A stretch of DNA of 63,053 nt from Synechococcus sp. CS-1328 (GTDB lineage: Bacteria > Cyanobacteriota > Cyanobacteriia > PCC-6307 > Cyanobiaceae), in assembly GCF_025128095.1 (NCBI RefSeq), contig NZ_JAHLYT010000015.1, positions 1 through 63,053 on the forward strand, written 5' to 3'. The notes under the pieces were generated by a model. That model ran no database searches and was not told the DNA's origin. It saw only the letters and a list, made by a program, of their open reading frames with translations. Positions 25,302 to 35,497 of the stretch are shown one piece after another. Both the position numbers and the translations under genes were made by a program. Position 1 is the first letter of the stretch. The number at the start of each line of letters is the position of its first letter.

Positions 25302-25724
25302 TCAAGGGGTGTTCCAGGGGTTGATCAGCTCCAGGCCGAGGTCAACGAAATCGCCCACGTTGCGGGTGGCCAGTTGGGCGCCCTGCGCCAGGGTGATGGC
25401 CGCGATCACCGCATCGGCCGTGGCGATCGGCCGCCCCAGCTGCTCCCGTCTGCTCAGCAGCTCGCCATACCAATGGGCGGCCTCCCGGTGGAAGGCGAAC
25501 ACCCGATCGCTCAACAAGGACGGCACCAGCGCCTCCCAGCTCCGCTGCAGAGCGTCTCGTCTGCGACCCTCCGGCAAACGGGCGATGCCGTGCAGGATCT
25601 CCGCCTCGTTCATCGCCGTGATGCCCACTTCCGCTGGATCGAGGCCATCGGCCCAGGCCAGCACCACCGGATCGGGCTGAGGCTTCATCAGCTCGGCGAT
25701 CACGTTGGTGTCGAGCACGATCAC
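25302..25724 (-). CDS. PIN-domain toxin, FitB-type
   Basis: A 140-residue PIN ribonuclease: MIVLDTNVIAELMKPQPDP gives the first Asp, NEAEILHGIARLPEGRR the conserved Glu, IATADAVIAAITLAQGAQLA the Asp pair and TRNVGDF the last ligand. This TRN-DF ending is typical of FitB/VapC toxins. It overlaps the antitoxin stop as ATGA. All ligands are kept, so it should be active. Confidence 0.93.
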   Translation of the reverse strand: MIVLDTNVIAELMKPQPDPVVLAWADGLDPAEVGITAMNEAEILHGIARLPEGRRRDALQRSWEALVPSLLSDRVFAFHREAAHWYGELLSRREQLGRPIATADAVIAAITLAQGAQLATRNVGDFVDLGLELINPWNTP

Positions 25725-25999
25725 AGCCGACCCTCACGGCCGTTGTCGTTGCCGAATGGCTCCGGCCGGGCCGGTGAGGTGCGCTCAGGCAGCTCCAACT
25801 CCACTCCGCCGAGGGCCGCGAAATGGGCCTGGATGCGACGGCCCAGACCAAGGCCGCCCGAGGAGCCAGCCGTTGCTCCCACCGCCTGGCGCAGGATCGT
25901 GCGCGCTTCCTCCTCCATCGAGCGTCCGTGGCGGGCGGCCTGAAGGCGCAACTCGGCCTTGGTGGCTTCGTCGAGGTTGCGAATCGTCAGGCTGGCCAT
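25721..25999 (-). CDS. FitA-type ribbon-helix-helix antitoxin
   Basis: A 92-residue antitoxin with MASLTIRNLDEATKAELRLQ and ARHGRSMEEEARTILRQAV, the ribbon-helix-helix of FitA/StbC. The C-terminal half, with ELELPERTSPARPEPFGND, is the toxin-binding strand. It precedes and overlaps the PIN toxin. The 13-nt sequence CCATCAACGCTAG upstream (26031-26043, plus strand) also occurs upstream of the arsR gene. Confidence 0.93.
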   Translation of the reverse strand: MASLTIRNLDEATKAELRLQAARHGRSMEEEARTILRQAVGATAGSSGGLGLGRRIQAHFAALGGVELELPERTSPARPEPFGNDNGREGRL

Positions 26000-26107
26000 G
26001 GCGGACTCTTTGCAAGCAATGCACTCAATGCCATCAACGCTAGCGGGCCGCACCCCAGCAGAATCCCAGCTGCCGAAGCACAATCGGCCGTACTGACGTC
26101 CACCCCG

Positions 26108-28871
26108 TTGATCACACCCCAGGCCCTGCAGACCTTCGCCGACTGGGTGGCCTCGATCCGGGGCGATGAGGACAGCGAGGCACAGACCTACGTGAACCGG
26201 CTGCTCCAGGCCTGGGGCTGGGCCGATGCGGTGGAGGCGGGCACCACCTTCGAGCGCAAGATCCCCAAGGGCAGCCTGGCCGGCGGCATGGGCAATGCGG
26301 ACGCCCTGATCGAGGGAACACGCGCCACGGTGCTGATCGAGATGAAGAGCCGGGGCAAGGCGCTCGGGCCCAACTTCCCGCAACTGCAGCGCTACTGGAT
26401 CTAACTCACACCCAAGCCGCTCTATTCGATGCTCTGCAACTTCGACGAGCTGTGGGTCTACGACTTCAACCAGCTCGTGGACGAGCCCCTGGTGAAGCTG
26501 CGGGTGGCGGATCTGGCCAGCCAGTCGTCGTCCCTTGCCTTCCTCAGCAAGAGCGAGCAGCCGGTGCACTTCGGCCTTAACCAGATCGAGGTGACCGAGG
26601 CCCAGGCCCGCAGCATGGGGGAACTGTTCGGGCGGTTGCGGAAGCGGGGCGAGGCAAGCGGAGCCTTCACGGCCCTGGAGGCCCAACGGTTCGTGCTCCA
26701 GTGCGTGCTCAGCCTGTTCGCCGAAGCTCGGGGCTTGCTGCCGAACCTGCCGTTCACGCTCGCCCTGGACGCCTGCCAGGGGGGCCAGAGCAGCTACGAC
26801 GTGCTCGGCAACCTGTTCGGCGAGATGAACACCCCCGGCGTCACGCCCGGCGGGCAGTTCCGGGGAACGCCCTACTTCAACGGCGGGCTCTTCGCCCACA
26901 TCCCTCGGCTTGAGCTGCTTTCCGATGAGCTGGATCTGCTCAGTGCCAGCGCCGAGGAGAACTGGCAACGGGTGCGGCCCAGCATCTTCGGCAACATCTT
27001 CGAAGCCAGCAGCGACCCGAAGACCCGCCACGCCCACGGCCAGCACTTCACCAGTGAGGTGGACATGCTGCAGATCATCCGGCCCACGATCGTGGAGCCC
27101 TGGGAGGAGCGGATCACCCAGGCCGGCAGCATCGCCGAACAGGAGGGCCTGCGGCAGGCGTTGACGCAGTACCGCGTCTGCGATCCGGCCTGCGGCTCCG
27201 GCAATTTCCTCTATATGGGCTACAACGCCGTGAAGGATCTGGAGGTGGCGATCCTGCGGCGCATCGACGAACGGCGCAAATCCGAAGCCAGGAAGGACCA
27301 GGGGGTTCTGGGCCTGGTGACGCCGTTGCAGTTCTACGGCATGGACACCAGCCCATTCGCGGTGGAGCTGGCCAGGGTGACGCTGATGATCGCCCGCAAG
27401 GTGGCCAACGATCGCCTGGGGCTCACCGAACGGGACCTGCCGCTCGACAACCTCGATGCCAACATCAGGGTGGCCGATGCGCTGTTCACCCCCTGGCCGG
27501 AGGCGGATGCCTATGTGGGGAACCTACCGTTTCTAGGTGGGCAAGAATATCAGGATAGAGCTAGATGATGCATATGTGGATCGGCTATATGAGTACTTCC
27601 CGGAGATAGGTGACAGTGTAGATTTCTGCGCTTATTGGTTCAGGATCGCACAAAATAACCTAAAGAGTGATGGGAGAGCAGGACTTGTTGCCACAAGCTC
27701 AATACGGCAGGGAAAGAGTCGAAGGGCCGCTCTTGATTATCTCCGAGACAACGGTGGACATATCCACTCTGCAATCTCGTCGCAACCCTGGTCAGGGGAT
27801 GCAAAAGTTCATGTGAGCATCGTGAATTGGAGCATCCAGGAACCATCAAGATTTTATCTTGATGGGGAAATAGTAAGCTCGATCAGCACCTCACTCAGTT
27901 CCAATCTTGATACCTCTAAAGCGCTGGGACTAAATGCCAACAAGGGAATTGCCTTCCAAGGAGTGATTCCAGTTGGTGTAGATGGATTTGCGATTAGCCC
28001 TGAACAGGCTGCCGACTGGATTGACAGTGACCCTAAATGCGCAGAAGTCCTAAAGCCATTCCTAACAGCGGATGACTTGGCCGCCGTGCCATTGGCAACG
28101 CCAAGAAGATGGATCATTGACTTTAATAACATGACTCTCGAAGCCGCCGAAACATACAAAGCTCCTTTCTTGCATGTAAAAACTTACTCGAAGCCATTTC
28201 GAGAAGATAATCGACGCGAAGTAACACGAGTCTACTGGTGGAAATTTGGCGAGAAAAGGCCAGCAATGCGTGAAGCAATTAAAGCCAATGGTGGAGCCTT
28301 TTGTTTTCCGCGTCACTCAAAGTGGTTTATCCCCCTTACTGTTGCCCCCCTCCTCCTGCTGCCAGGCGACTCAACTACGGTTATCGCCTCATCTGATCTT
28401 TACATCTTGGCAGTCTTGTCTTCCAGTCCTCACAGAGAGTGGGTCAATGCCCAGGCTTCAACCCTTAAAGCAGACATACGCTACACACACACAAGCTGCT
28501 TTGAGACTTTCCCTTTTCCTCAGCAAGTCGACCATGCAGTGGTCAACGCACTGCGCAGGGTAATGGCGGAACTGAACACCTTTCGAGACGAGATAATGAC
28601 TCAAAGAAATTGTGGAATTACTGATCTTTACAAGTCATATCTTGCTCGACCCGAGCGACGCGGCCTTGTCGATCTGGAGCCCGCAAGCCAGCTCGCCAAG
28701 TTCCACCAGGCGCTTGATGCCCTGGTGCTCAAGGCTTACGGCTGGAAGGCCAGAGAAGACATCCTCAGCAACCTCCTGGACCTGAACCTGGAGCTGGCGG
28801 AACGGGAGGCGGCCGGGGAGACGGTGGTGGGGCCGTGGGCGCCTGGCAGCCACCAGGGCAGGTTGCCATAA
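26108..28871 (+). pseudogene. MmeI-like (type IIL/IIG) restriction-modification gene, broken
   Basis: One large gene of about 920 codons in MmeI order. Nuclease: NADALIEGTRATVLIEMKSR (D...ExK). Helical spacer to about 27,000. Methyltransferase: VCDPACGSGNFLYMG (SAM motif) and VGNLPFLGG (catalytic motif IV). Then a target-recognition region and a helical C-terminus. Lesions: CAA to TAA at 26402, NPPF changed to NLPF at 27524, and an extra base near 27,540. From 27,540 to about 28,640 the DNA is clearly AT-richer than the flanks, so the recognition half seems to come from elsewhere. TTG at 26108 is a possible start. Confidence 0.85.
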
Positions 28872-28899
28872 TGGGGACACCCCACATTGGGCAGCATCC

Positions 28900-29217
28900 A
28901 TGGCCCCTGTCGAGCGGATCGTCAAGGCTGACCAGGCCGGCAGGCTCAACCTGGGCCGCAAGCTGGCCGGACGTGCCTATCGGGTTGTCGAACGCGGCAC
29001 CAGCTTCGTTCTCGAGCACGTCGAGACCGTCCATGTCCCCGCAGAAGAGGCATGGCTCTACCGCAACGCCCAGGCCCTGGCCTCCGTGAAGCGGGGCCTG
29101 CAAGAGATCGCTGCAGGAGAGTTCGCCTCCGGACCCGACCTCGACGCAGCGCGCCAGCTGGCCGCGACGACGTTCCCTGTTGAAGAGGGTCCGGATGACG
29201 CAACCGATGCCGGATGA
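28900..29217 (+). CDS. Probable antitoxin partner of the RelE-like protein
   Basis: A 105-residue protein, VERIVKADQAGRLNLGRKLA followed by AGRAYRVVERGTSFVLEHV, resembling an AbrB-like swapped-hairpin start that would bind the operon promoter. The C-terminal part is acidic and helical, suited to hold a toxin. It overlaps the next gene as ATGA. The pairing is from layout, not from a recognised family name. Confidence 0.6.
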   Translation: MAPVERIVKADQAGRLNLGRKLAGRAYRVVERGTSFVLEHVETVHVPAEEAWLYRNAQALASVKRGLQEIAAGEFASGPDLDAARQLAATTFPVEEGPDDATDAG

Positions 29218-29549
29218 ACTTCAAGATCCAATGGACACCCGAAGCTGAACCTCAGTTCAACGCCCTTCAGGCCTCGGCAGAGAAGGCTGTGCGCCTGGGC
29301 AGAAAGACGAAGCCGTTCAGCCTGTTCAAGCAGGTGGAGGGCTGCATCAACAAGCTCAGAACCCAGTGGCCCAGGCATCAGGGTCTGCACACCCACGAAG
29401 TCACCTCTCTGAACAATCCCCTGAGGCCAGGCGAGACGATCTTTGAGGCCTACGCCCAGAACCACACACCCGGCGCCTACCGGGTGTTCTGGTGTTACGG
29501 CCCTGAGAAGGGCCAGATCACCATCGTGGCCATCACGTCCCATCCTTGA
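29214..29549 (+). CDS. RelE/ParE-superfamily toxin-like protein
   Basis: A 111-residue protein. MNFKIQWTPEAEPQFNALQA and the end GAYRVFWCYGPEKGQITIVAI followed by THSP-like TSHP show the alternating strand pattern of RelE-type ribonucleases. A long central helix (KQVEGCINKLRTQWP) fits the fold. It overlaps its probable antitoxin by 4 nt. Family-level assignment only; whether it cuts mRNA or blocks gyrase is open. Confidence 0.65.
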   Translation: MNFKIQWTPEAEPQFNALQASAEKAVRLGRKTKPFSLFKQVEGCINKLRTQWPRHQGLHTHEVTSLNNPLRPGETIFEAYAQNHTPGAYRVFWCYGPEKGQITIVAITSHP

Positions 29550-29633
29550 GGCATGGGCCTAAGGGCGGGTGCTCCCCAACACCCACCCATCAACCAACTT
29601 TGATCTAAGTTTCCAGAGCTTGCCCCTGCCTTC

Positions 29634-30680
29634 ATGAAGATCGGCATCAACGGCTTCGGCCGCATCGGCCGCCTCGTGTTCCGCGCCCTCTGGGGCCGCC
29701 CAGGCGTTTCAGTGCTGCACGTCAACGACCCGGCCGGGGATGCCGCCGCCGCCGCCCACCTGCTGGAGTTCGACTCGGTGCATGGCCGCTGGCCCCAAGC
29801 GGTGCAGGCGGATGCAGACGGCTTCCACGTGGCCAACCAGCCCGTGGGCTACAGCCAGCACAAGGATCCCGCCGCCGTGCCCTGGGCCGCTGCCGGCGTG
29901 GACCTGGTGCTCGAATGCAGCGGCAAGTTCAAGACCCCCGCAACCCTCGAGCCTTACTTCAGCGCGGCGGGCCTGAAGCGGGTGATCGTGGCCTGCCCGG
30001 TGAAGGGCGTGATCGCCGGAGAGGAAGCGCTCAACATCGTCTACGGAATCAACCACGACCTCTACGACCCAAGCCGCCATCGCCTGCTGACCGCCGCCTC
30101 CTGCACCACCAACTGCCTGGCACCGGTCGTGAAGGTGGTGCACGAGAGCTTCGGCATCCACCACGGCTCGATCACCACCCTGCACAACATCACCAACACC
30201 CAGGTGGTGATCGACAGCTTCAAGAGCGACCTGCGCCGGGCCCGCTCCGCCAGCAGCTCCCTGATCCCCACCACCACCGGATCAGCCAAGGCGATCGGCC
30301 TGATCTTCCCGGAATTGCAGGGCAAGCTCAATGGCCACGCCGTGCGGGTGCCGTTGCTGAATGCCTCGATCACCGATGCGGTGTTCGAGCTGGAGCGCGC
30401 GGTGAGCGCCCAGGAGGTGAATGGCGCCTTTGCCGCCGCCGCCGCCGGCCCGCTGCAGGGAATCCTGGGCTATGAGGAGCGGCCGCTGGTGTCGGTCGAT
30501 TACCTCAACGACAGCCGCAGCTCGATCGTCGATGCCCTCTCCACCATGGTGACGGGCGGCACCCAGCTCAAGGTGTTCGCCTGGTACGACAACGAGTGGG
30601 GCTACAGCTGCCGCATGGCCGATCTGGCCTGCCACGTGGCTTCCCTGGAGGGGGCGGCCGCGGAGGGTGCAGCGGGATGA
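29634..30680 (+). CDS. Glyceraldehyde-3-phosphate dehydrogenase of the ArsJ operon
   Basis: A 348-residue [23 protein letters not shown] (NAD-binding), [17 protein letters not shown] (catalytic Cys), [11 protein letters not shown], and [14 protein letters not shown] at the end. It differs from the photosynthetic enzymes and is coupled (ATGA overlap) to arsJ. In ArsJ operons this GAPDH uses arsenate in place of phosphate and makes 1-arseno-3-phosphoglycerate, which ArsJ exports. The catalytic Cys is kept. I see no operator, but such operons are usually controlled by ArsR. Confidence 0.93.
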   Translation: MKIGINGFGRIGRLVFRALWGRPGVSVLHVNDPAGDAAAAAHLLEFDSVHGRWPQAVQADADGFHVANQPVGYSQHKDPAAVPWAAAGVDLVLECSGKFKTPATLEPYFSAAGLKRVIVACPVKGVIAGEEALNIVYGINHDLYDPSRHRLLTAASCTTNCLAPVVKVVHESFGIHHGSITTLHNITNTQVVIDSFKSDLRRARSASSSLIPTTTGSAKAIGLIFPELQGKLNGHAVRVPLLNASITDAVFELERAVSAQEVNGAFAAAAAGPLQGILGYEERPLVSVDYLNDSRSSIVDALSTMVTGGTQLKVFAWYDNEWGYSCRMADLACHVASLEGAAAEGAAG

Positions 30681-31957
30681 GGCAGCTGACCGCCCTCCAG
30701 CAATACGGCATCGTGACGGCCAACTACTGGGCCTTCACCCTCACCGACGGCGCCCTGCGCATGCTCGTGGTGTTCCACTTCCACCAGCTCGGCTACTCCA
30801 CCCTGGAGATCGCCTTCCTGTTTCTGTTCTACGAGTTCTTCGGCATTCTCACCAACCTCTACGGCGGCTGGCTGGGGGCCCGCTTCGGGCTGCGGCTCAC
30901 GCTCTGGGCGGGCACCTTGATGCAGGTGGGCGCCCTGCTGATGCTGATTCCCGTCGCCGACGACTGGCCCCGCTGGTGGAGCGTGGCCTACGTGATGGTC
31001 GCCCAGGCAATCAGCGGCATCGCCAAGGACCTCAACAAGATGAGCGCCAAGAGCGCCATCAAGACCGTGGTGCCGGAAACCCCCGACGACCACAGCCGCG
31101 GCGAAGCCCAGCTGTTCCGATGGGTGGCGATTCTCACCGGCTCCAAGAACGCCCTCAAGGGGGTGGGCTTTTTCCTGGGCGGAGTGCTGCTAGCCACGAT
31201 CGGCTTCAATGCCGCCGTGGGCGCCATGGCCGCCGGTCTGTTCCTGGCCTTCCTCGTCACCCTGGTGCTGCCGGGTGAAATCGGCCGCATGAAGGAGAAG
31301 CCGGCCTTCAAGGCCCTGTTCTCCAAGTCGAAGGGGATCAATGTGCTCTCAACGGCGCGCTTTTTTCTGTTCGGCGCCCGCGATGTCTGGTTCGTGGTGG
31401 CCCTGCCGGTGTTCCTGCAGGCGGCCCTGGGCTGGAAGTACTGGGAGGTGGGCGGTTTCATGGGGCTCTGGGTGATCGGCTACGGGATCGTGCAGGGCTC
31501 CGCGCCGGCCCTGCGCCGCAGCTGGGGGCAGAGCGCTCCGCCGGGGGTGTCCGCCGTGCAGTTCTGGAGCGCCATCCTCACGGCCATCCCGGCCCTGATC
31601 GCCGTGGCGCTGTGGCAGGAGGTGGCCCAGCCGGGGGTCGCGATCGTGGTGGGGCTGGCGGCCTTCGGCGTGGTGTTCGCGATGAATTCCTCGATCCACA
31701 GCTACATGGTTCTGGCCTACACCGACGCCGAATCGGTGAGCCTCAACGTGGGCTTCTATTACATGGCCAACGCCGCCGGCCGGCTGGTGGGCACGTTGCT
31801 CTCCGGTGCCCTGTTCCTGGTGGGCGGGATGCAGGCCTGTCTGTGGTGCTCGGCGCTGCTGGTGGGGCTGTCGTGGCTGAGCAGCCTGCGGCTGCCGGTG
31901 CCGCCGCGGGGCGTCCACGCCGCCGCCAGAGTGCAGTGCCTTCCACCACAGCCATGA
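30677..31957 (+). CDS. arsJ: ArsJ, organoarsenical efflux transporter
   Basis: A 426-residue major-facilitator protein with about twelve membrane helices. Marks: [20 protein letters not shown] near the start, [20 protein letters not shown] (read here as [19 protein letters not shown]), and [20 protein letters not shown]. It exports 1-arseno-3-phosphoglycerate, which then breaks down to arsenate outside, giving arsenate resistance. Start overlaps the GAPDH stop; its own stop overlaps a third gene, so three products are coupled. Confidence 0.93.
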   Translation: MRQLTALQQYGIVTANYWAFTLTDGALRMLVVFHFHQLGYSTLEIAFLFLFYEFFGILTNLYGGWLGARFGLRLTLWAGTLMQVGALLMLIPVADDWPRWWSVAYVMVAQAISGIAKDLNKMSAKSAIKTVVPETPDDHSRGEAQLFRWVAILTGSKNALKGVGFFLGGVLLATIGFNAAVGAMAAGLFLAFLVTLVLPGEIGRMKEKPAFKALFSKSKGINVLSTARFFLFGARDVWFVVALPVFLQAALGWKYWEVGGFMGLWVIGYGIVQGSAPALRRSWGQSAPPGVSAVQFWSAILTAIPALIAVALWQEVAQPGVAIVVGLAAFGVVFAMNSSIHSYMVLAYTDAESVSLNVGFYYMANAAGRLVGTLLSGALFLVGGMQACLWCSALLVGLSWLSSLRLPVPPRGVHAAARVQCLPPQP

Positions 31958-32250
31958 CGCCGACCCGTGAGCAAATCCTCGCTGCCTCCGCCGGCTGGGT
32001 GGCGGTTGTGCTGAACGTTCTCCCTGGCCTCGGTGCCGGCTACCTCTACCAACGCCGCTGGACGGCGTACTGGATCACCTCGGCTCTCGCCACTGCCTGG
32101 TTTGTGGCGGGGGCGGTGTTGGGCCAGAACACCGATGCGGCAGCCGAGGCTCAGAACCAGCTGGTGGGCCTGATCGGTCTGGTGCTGCTGGCAGCCGTCA
32201 CGGCAACAGAGGCTGGCCTGGCCGTGAAGCGGGTCCGTCCGAGCAGCTGA
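31954..32250 (+). CDS. Small membrane protein coupled to arsJ
   Basis: A 98-residue protein with three likely helices (GWVAVVLNVLPGLGAGYLYQ, then ITSALATAWFVAGAVLG, then LVGLIGLVLLAAVTATEAG). The GLGAGYLYQRRW segment resembles TM2-type small membrane domains. ATGA overlap with arsJ places it in the arsenate operon. It may be a helper of ArsJ or a bystander; I do not recognise a named family. Confidence 0.7.
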   Translation: MTPTREQILAASAGWVAVVLNVLPGLGAGYLYQRRWTAYWITSALATAWFVAGAVLGQNTDAAAEAQNQLVGLIGLVLLAAVTATEAGLAVKRVRPSS

Positions 32251-32271
32251 CGATGGGTCTGCGCAGCGGTC

Positions 32272-32487
32272 TCAGCCCAGGTACCAGCGCAGCAGCGCCA
32301 AGACCTGCCCGGCTGGCCCATGGCCGGTGATCCACTCACCACAGACAGCAGCAGCAAAGCCGAGCATGGCGACGCGACCATTCAGCCGCTCCACGCCGGC
32401 CAACGCCGTTGTATTCCAGGGTCGTGCTGTCGTGAGTCCTTCGCCGAACCGCTCGAGCGGCTCGTAGTGGAACGAACGGTTGGGCAA
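32272..32487 (-). CDS. High-light-inducible-type protein, second copy
   Basis: The C-terminal part GVERLNGRVAMLGFAAAVCG followed by EWITGHGPAGQVLALLRWYL is a one-helix LHC-superfamily domain with ExxNGRxAMxGF (Glu-Arg-Leu-Asn-Gly-Arg). The start is uncertain: I use TTG at 32487, which gives about 71 residues; the frame is open to 32586. It would bind chlorophyll and protect photosystem II. It is convergent with the arsJ operon. Confidence 0.85.
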   Translation of the reverse strand: MPNRSFHYEPLERFGEGLTTARPWNTTALAGVERLNGRVAMLGFAAAVCGEWITGHGPAGQVLALLRWYLG

Positions 32488-32577
32488 GGGGGATCTGCGC
32501 AGGTGCTCAGAGCCTATGGGGCCAGCCTGTGCCTTGTGGTTCCCCGGCCTGCTGGTTCGGCGCGGTCCTCTTTGAGG

Positions 32578-33907
32578 TGATTTCACTCTCCGGCTGGATC
32601 ACCCTGGCGGTGCTTGTCGCCGCCATCGTGGTGTTCGTGGGCGGCTGGCTGGCGCCGGAAATCGTGGCCTTGCTCGCCGCCGGCATTCTGATCGCCACCC
32701 GGGTGCTCGAGCCTGGCCAGGCTCTGGCCGGCTTCGGCAGCCCCGCCCTGATCACCCTGGTGGGCATGTTCGTGCTCTCCGAGGGGTTGCTGCACAGCGG
32801 GGCCCCTCGATCGCCTGCGCGAGCTGCTCGGCTCGCGCCGCATCCGCTCGCCGCAGCGTCGTGTGGCCCTGCTGGCCAGCGACGTCTCCGCCAATCTCGG
32901 CTACGGCGAATTCCACCTGTTCTCGTTCACGGCCATCGGCCTGCCGGTGTGGTTGAACGGCAGCCTCTCCTCTATCTGCTGCTTGCCTCCCGCTTCCTGC
33001 CTGACCGCGGCCTCAACGGCGGTGGCACCCTCACCGAACTCACCCGCCAGGGTTACCTCACTGAGGTGGTGGACCTGGCCGGCACCCTGCTCGACGCCCC
33101 GGAGAACGACGACCCCTCCGCCATTGCCAAGGGCATCCGCCTCACCGAGGTGCTGCTCCCCGGCGGTTCGAAGCTGGCAGGCACCACCCTGCGCGATCTG
33201 CGCTTCCGCCAGCGTTTCAACGCCACCGTTCTGGCGGTGAAACGCGCCAACACCACGTTGCAGGACAGGCTCCCCTCGACGCCATCCGCGGCCTGCAGGA
33301 GAACAGCGAGCTCGTGGTGCTCGACGAACTGGAGAACGACCTTGCTGGCGGTGCTGCTCGTCTCCGGCCTTGGGCTGATCTCCCTGGTGGCGGCGGTGCT
33401 GCTGGCGGTGGGGGTGCTGGTGATCGGTGGCTGCCTCGATGCCAGCAGTGCCCTGAGCGCTATCCGTTTGGACGTTTACCTGCTGCTCGGGGGGCTGTTC
33501 AGTTTCAGCGCGGCGCTGCAGCAGGGCGGCCTGGCCCAGCTCGCGGCCGATGCCTTGCTGATCCGGGGCTCGAGCCCTGGCCGGTCTATGGCGCCCTGGT
33601 GGCGGTTTACGCCGTCACGCTGGTGGGCCCCGAATTGCTCAGCATCAGGGCCACCGTGCTGCTGCTGCTGCCGGTGGTGGCCAGGCTGGCCGAAGGGCTG
33701 CACCAGCCTCCCTTGATGTTCATCTACGTGGTGGTGTTCGCCGCCAGCCAGAGCTTCCTCTCGCCGATCGGCTACCAGACTAACCTGTTGGTCTACTCAC
33801 CGGGTAACTACCGCTTTCTGGATTTCCTGCGCTTCGGCTGGCCGTTGTCTCTGCTCTACTGCCTGCTGATTCCACTGGTGATCCTGCACACGGTTCCGGA
33901 GGGCTGA
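32578..33907 (+). pseudogene. SLC13/DASS-type permease with TrkA-C domain, decayed
   Basis: Pieces in several frames follow one transporter: LSGWITLAVLVAAIVVFVGG and SPALITLVGMFVLSEGLLHS (first helices), LGYGEFHLFSFTAIGLPV, IRLTEVLLPGGSKLAGTTLR (TrkA-C-like), and GALVAVYAVTLVGPELLS, with SFLSPIGYQTNLLVYSPG at the end, which is the conserved NTN/sodium-binding hairpin pattern. There are at least four frame changes and a large internal loss. The gene is dead. Relatives carry sulfate or dicarboxylates. Confidence 0.85.
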
Positions 33908-33920
33908 TCCGCACGCTCGG

Positions 33921-34148
33921 CTAGGGCCGTTCCCGTCCCGCCATCATCACCTCGATCTTGCGGATCCGCTTGAGGGTCGTCTGCCACACCTCCAACTGAA
34001 AGGCACGGCTGGGGTCGCCGCCGGCCACGGCCTGACTGCACGCCTCGACCAACTCCTCCAGGTCTTCCCGGCGCTCGAAGGCCTCCCAGAGCTGGCGCTC
34101 CAGCCTGGCCCGTTCAATGAAGTTCCAGCGCTGCAACCAGGAGGCCAT
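33921..34148 (-). CDS. Small conserved-looking helical protein
   Basis: A 75-residue charged helical protein (MASWLQRWNFIERARLERQL then WEAFERREDLEELVEACSQA). No motif tells its role. It starts 11 nt downstream of the NSS transporter stop on the same strand, so it is probably the last gene of that operon. Confidence 0.6.
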   Translation of the reverse strand: MASWLQRWNFIERARLERQLWEAFERREDLEELVEACSQAVAGGDPSRAFQLEVWQTTLKRIRKIEVMMAGRERP

Positions 34149-34159
34149 CGGATCGGGCT

Positions 34160-35494
34160 TCAACCAAACCACATCTTCGCCAGATCCAGCACCGACACGC
34201 TGAGGCCCACCGCAATCGCCGGCACCGAGATCCAGCGCAGACTGAACAACAGGGCACTGCGTAGGGCCGGCGGGGTGCCGCAGCCCTGGAGATCGCTCAG
34301 GAAGCGTGCCGGTGCCTGCCAGCTGAGCAGCAGGGCGATCAGCAGCCCACCGAGGATCAGCAAGACACCGCCAAACAGGGCATCCATCACCTCCAGGGCA
34401 CCGGTGCTCAGGGCCGGCGGCAGCCCCAGCACGGCCACCAGCGCCACGCAGGTCCACACCGCCTCGCGGCGCCTCCAGCCCAGCCCATCCACCAGCGAGC
34501 TCACCGGCACCTCCAGCAGCGACACACTTGAGGTGATCGCGGCGATGTAAGCCAGGCCGAAGAACAGCACCGCCACCAGCCGTCCAGCAAGTCCAATCGA
34601 GGCCAGACCTGTGGGCAGGGCGATGAACAGGGTCCCCACCGTGCTGCCGCTCACCACATCACCCAGTCCAAAGCTCGCCACCAGCGGGAAGGTGACGCAA
34701 CCGGCCATCAGACCCACTGCCGTATCCATCCCCACCACACTCAAAGCTTCGGCAGGCAGTCCACTGCGGCGGTTCAGGTAGGCGGCATAGGCCAGGATCG
34801 CGCCGATGCCGGTGCCGATCGAGAAGAAGGCCTGGGTGAAGGCATTGCGGATCGTTGTGGGCTCCAGCAGCTTGGCCGCGTCCCAGCGCAGCAGGAACTG
34901 GTGGTAGCCGGCGCCGGCGCCCGGCAGAAAGGCGGCCCAGATCAGCAGGCCCAGCAACAGCACGAACAGGGCCGGCATGCCCCAGCGGCTGAGCCGTTCG
35001 ATGCCGCCCCGTACACCGGCCGCCACCACAACACCAGTGAGGGCCAGGCTCACCAGCAGGCCCAGCACTGCGCCACCGCCGCTGCTGATCAGCCCGAAAA
35101 AGGCTTCCGAGGCCGCCATGTCGGCCGGCAACCCCACCAGCAGGGCGTGCAGCAGGGTGCGGCCGGTCCAGCCCATCAGCACCGCATAGAAGGCCAGGAT
35201 TCCAAGCGCCGCCACCAGGAACAGCAGGCCCAGCGGTGCCCAGCGGCGACCGCCGGCGGTGATCGGCGCGATCAGCGGCGCATGGCTGGTGCTGCGGCCC
35301 AGCACCATCTCCGCCACCAGCACCGGCAGGCACACCACCAGCACGATCACCACATAGAGCAGCACGAAGGCGCCACCGCCCCCCTGGGAGGCGCGGTACG
35401 CGAAGCCCCAGAGGTTGCCCAGACCCACGGCGCTGCCCGCGGCAGCGAGCACGAAGCCAAACGAGGAACTCCACGACTCAGAGGCCCGTGCCAT
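34160..35494 (-). CDS. Sodium:neurotransmitter symporter family (NSS) transporter
   Basis: A 444-residue transporter with about eleven helices. GFVLAAAGSAVGLGNLWGFA (sodium site in helix 1 with the unwound GLGNLW), GGGAFVLLYVVIVLVVCLPV, and AYLNRRSGLPAEALSVVG are typical of bacterial NSS/LeuT proteins, which take up amino acids with sodium. Bacterial members with short loops like this import hydrophobic or small amino acids. It starts 3 nt after the DUF368 gene ends and likely shares its transcript. Confidence 0.92.
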   Translation of the reverse strand: MARASESWSSSFGFVLAAAGSAVGLGNLWGFAYRASQGGGGAFVLLYVVIVLVVCLPVLVAEMVLGRSTSHAPLIAPITAGGRRWAPLGLLFLVAALGILAFYAVLMGWTGRTLLHALLVGLPADMAASEAFFGLISSGGGAVLGLLVSLALTGVVVAAGVRGGIERLSRWGMPALFVLLLGLLIWAAFLPGAGAGYHQFLLRWDAAKLLEPTTIRNAFTQAFFSIGTGIGAILAYAAYLNRRSGLPAEALSVVGMDTAVGLMAGCVTFPLVASFGLGDVVSGSTVGTLFIALPTGLASIGLAGRLVAVLFFGLAYIAAITSSVSLLEVPVSSLVDGLGWRRREAVWTCVALVAVLGLPPALSTGALEVMDALFGGVLLILGGLLIALLLSWQAPARFLSDLQGCGTPPALRSALLFSLRWISVPAIAVGLSVSVLDLAKMWFG

Positions 35495-35497
35495 CGC

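Noticed and set aside
24919..25305. A minus-strand frame between arsR and the PIN toxin gene
   Set aside because: It overlaps arsR in another frame; the only protein-like part (ERKTGPAIRRLMEEAL) is too short to assign.
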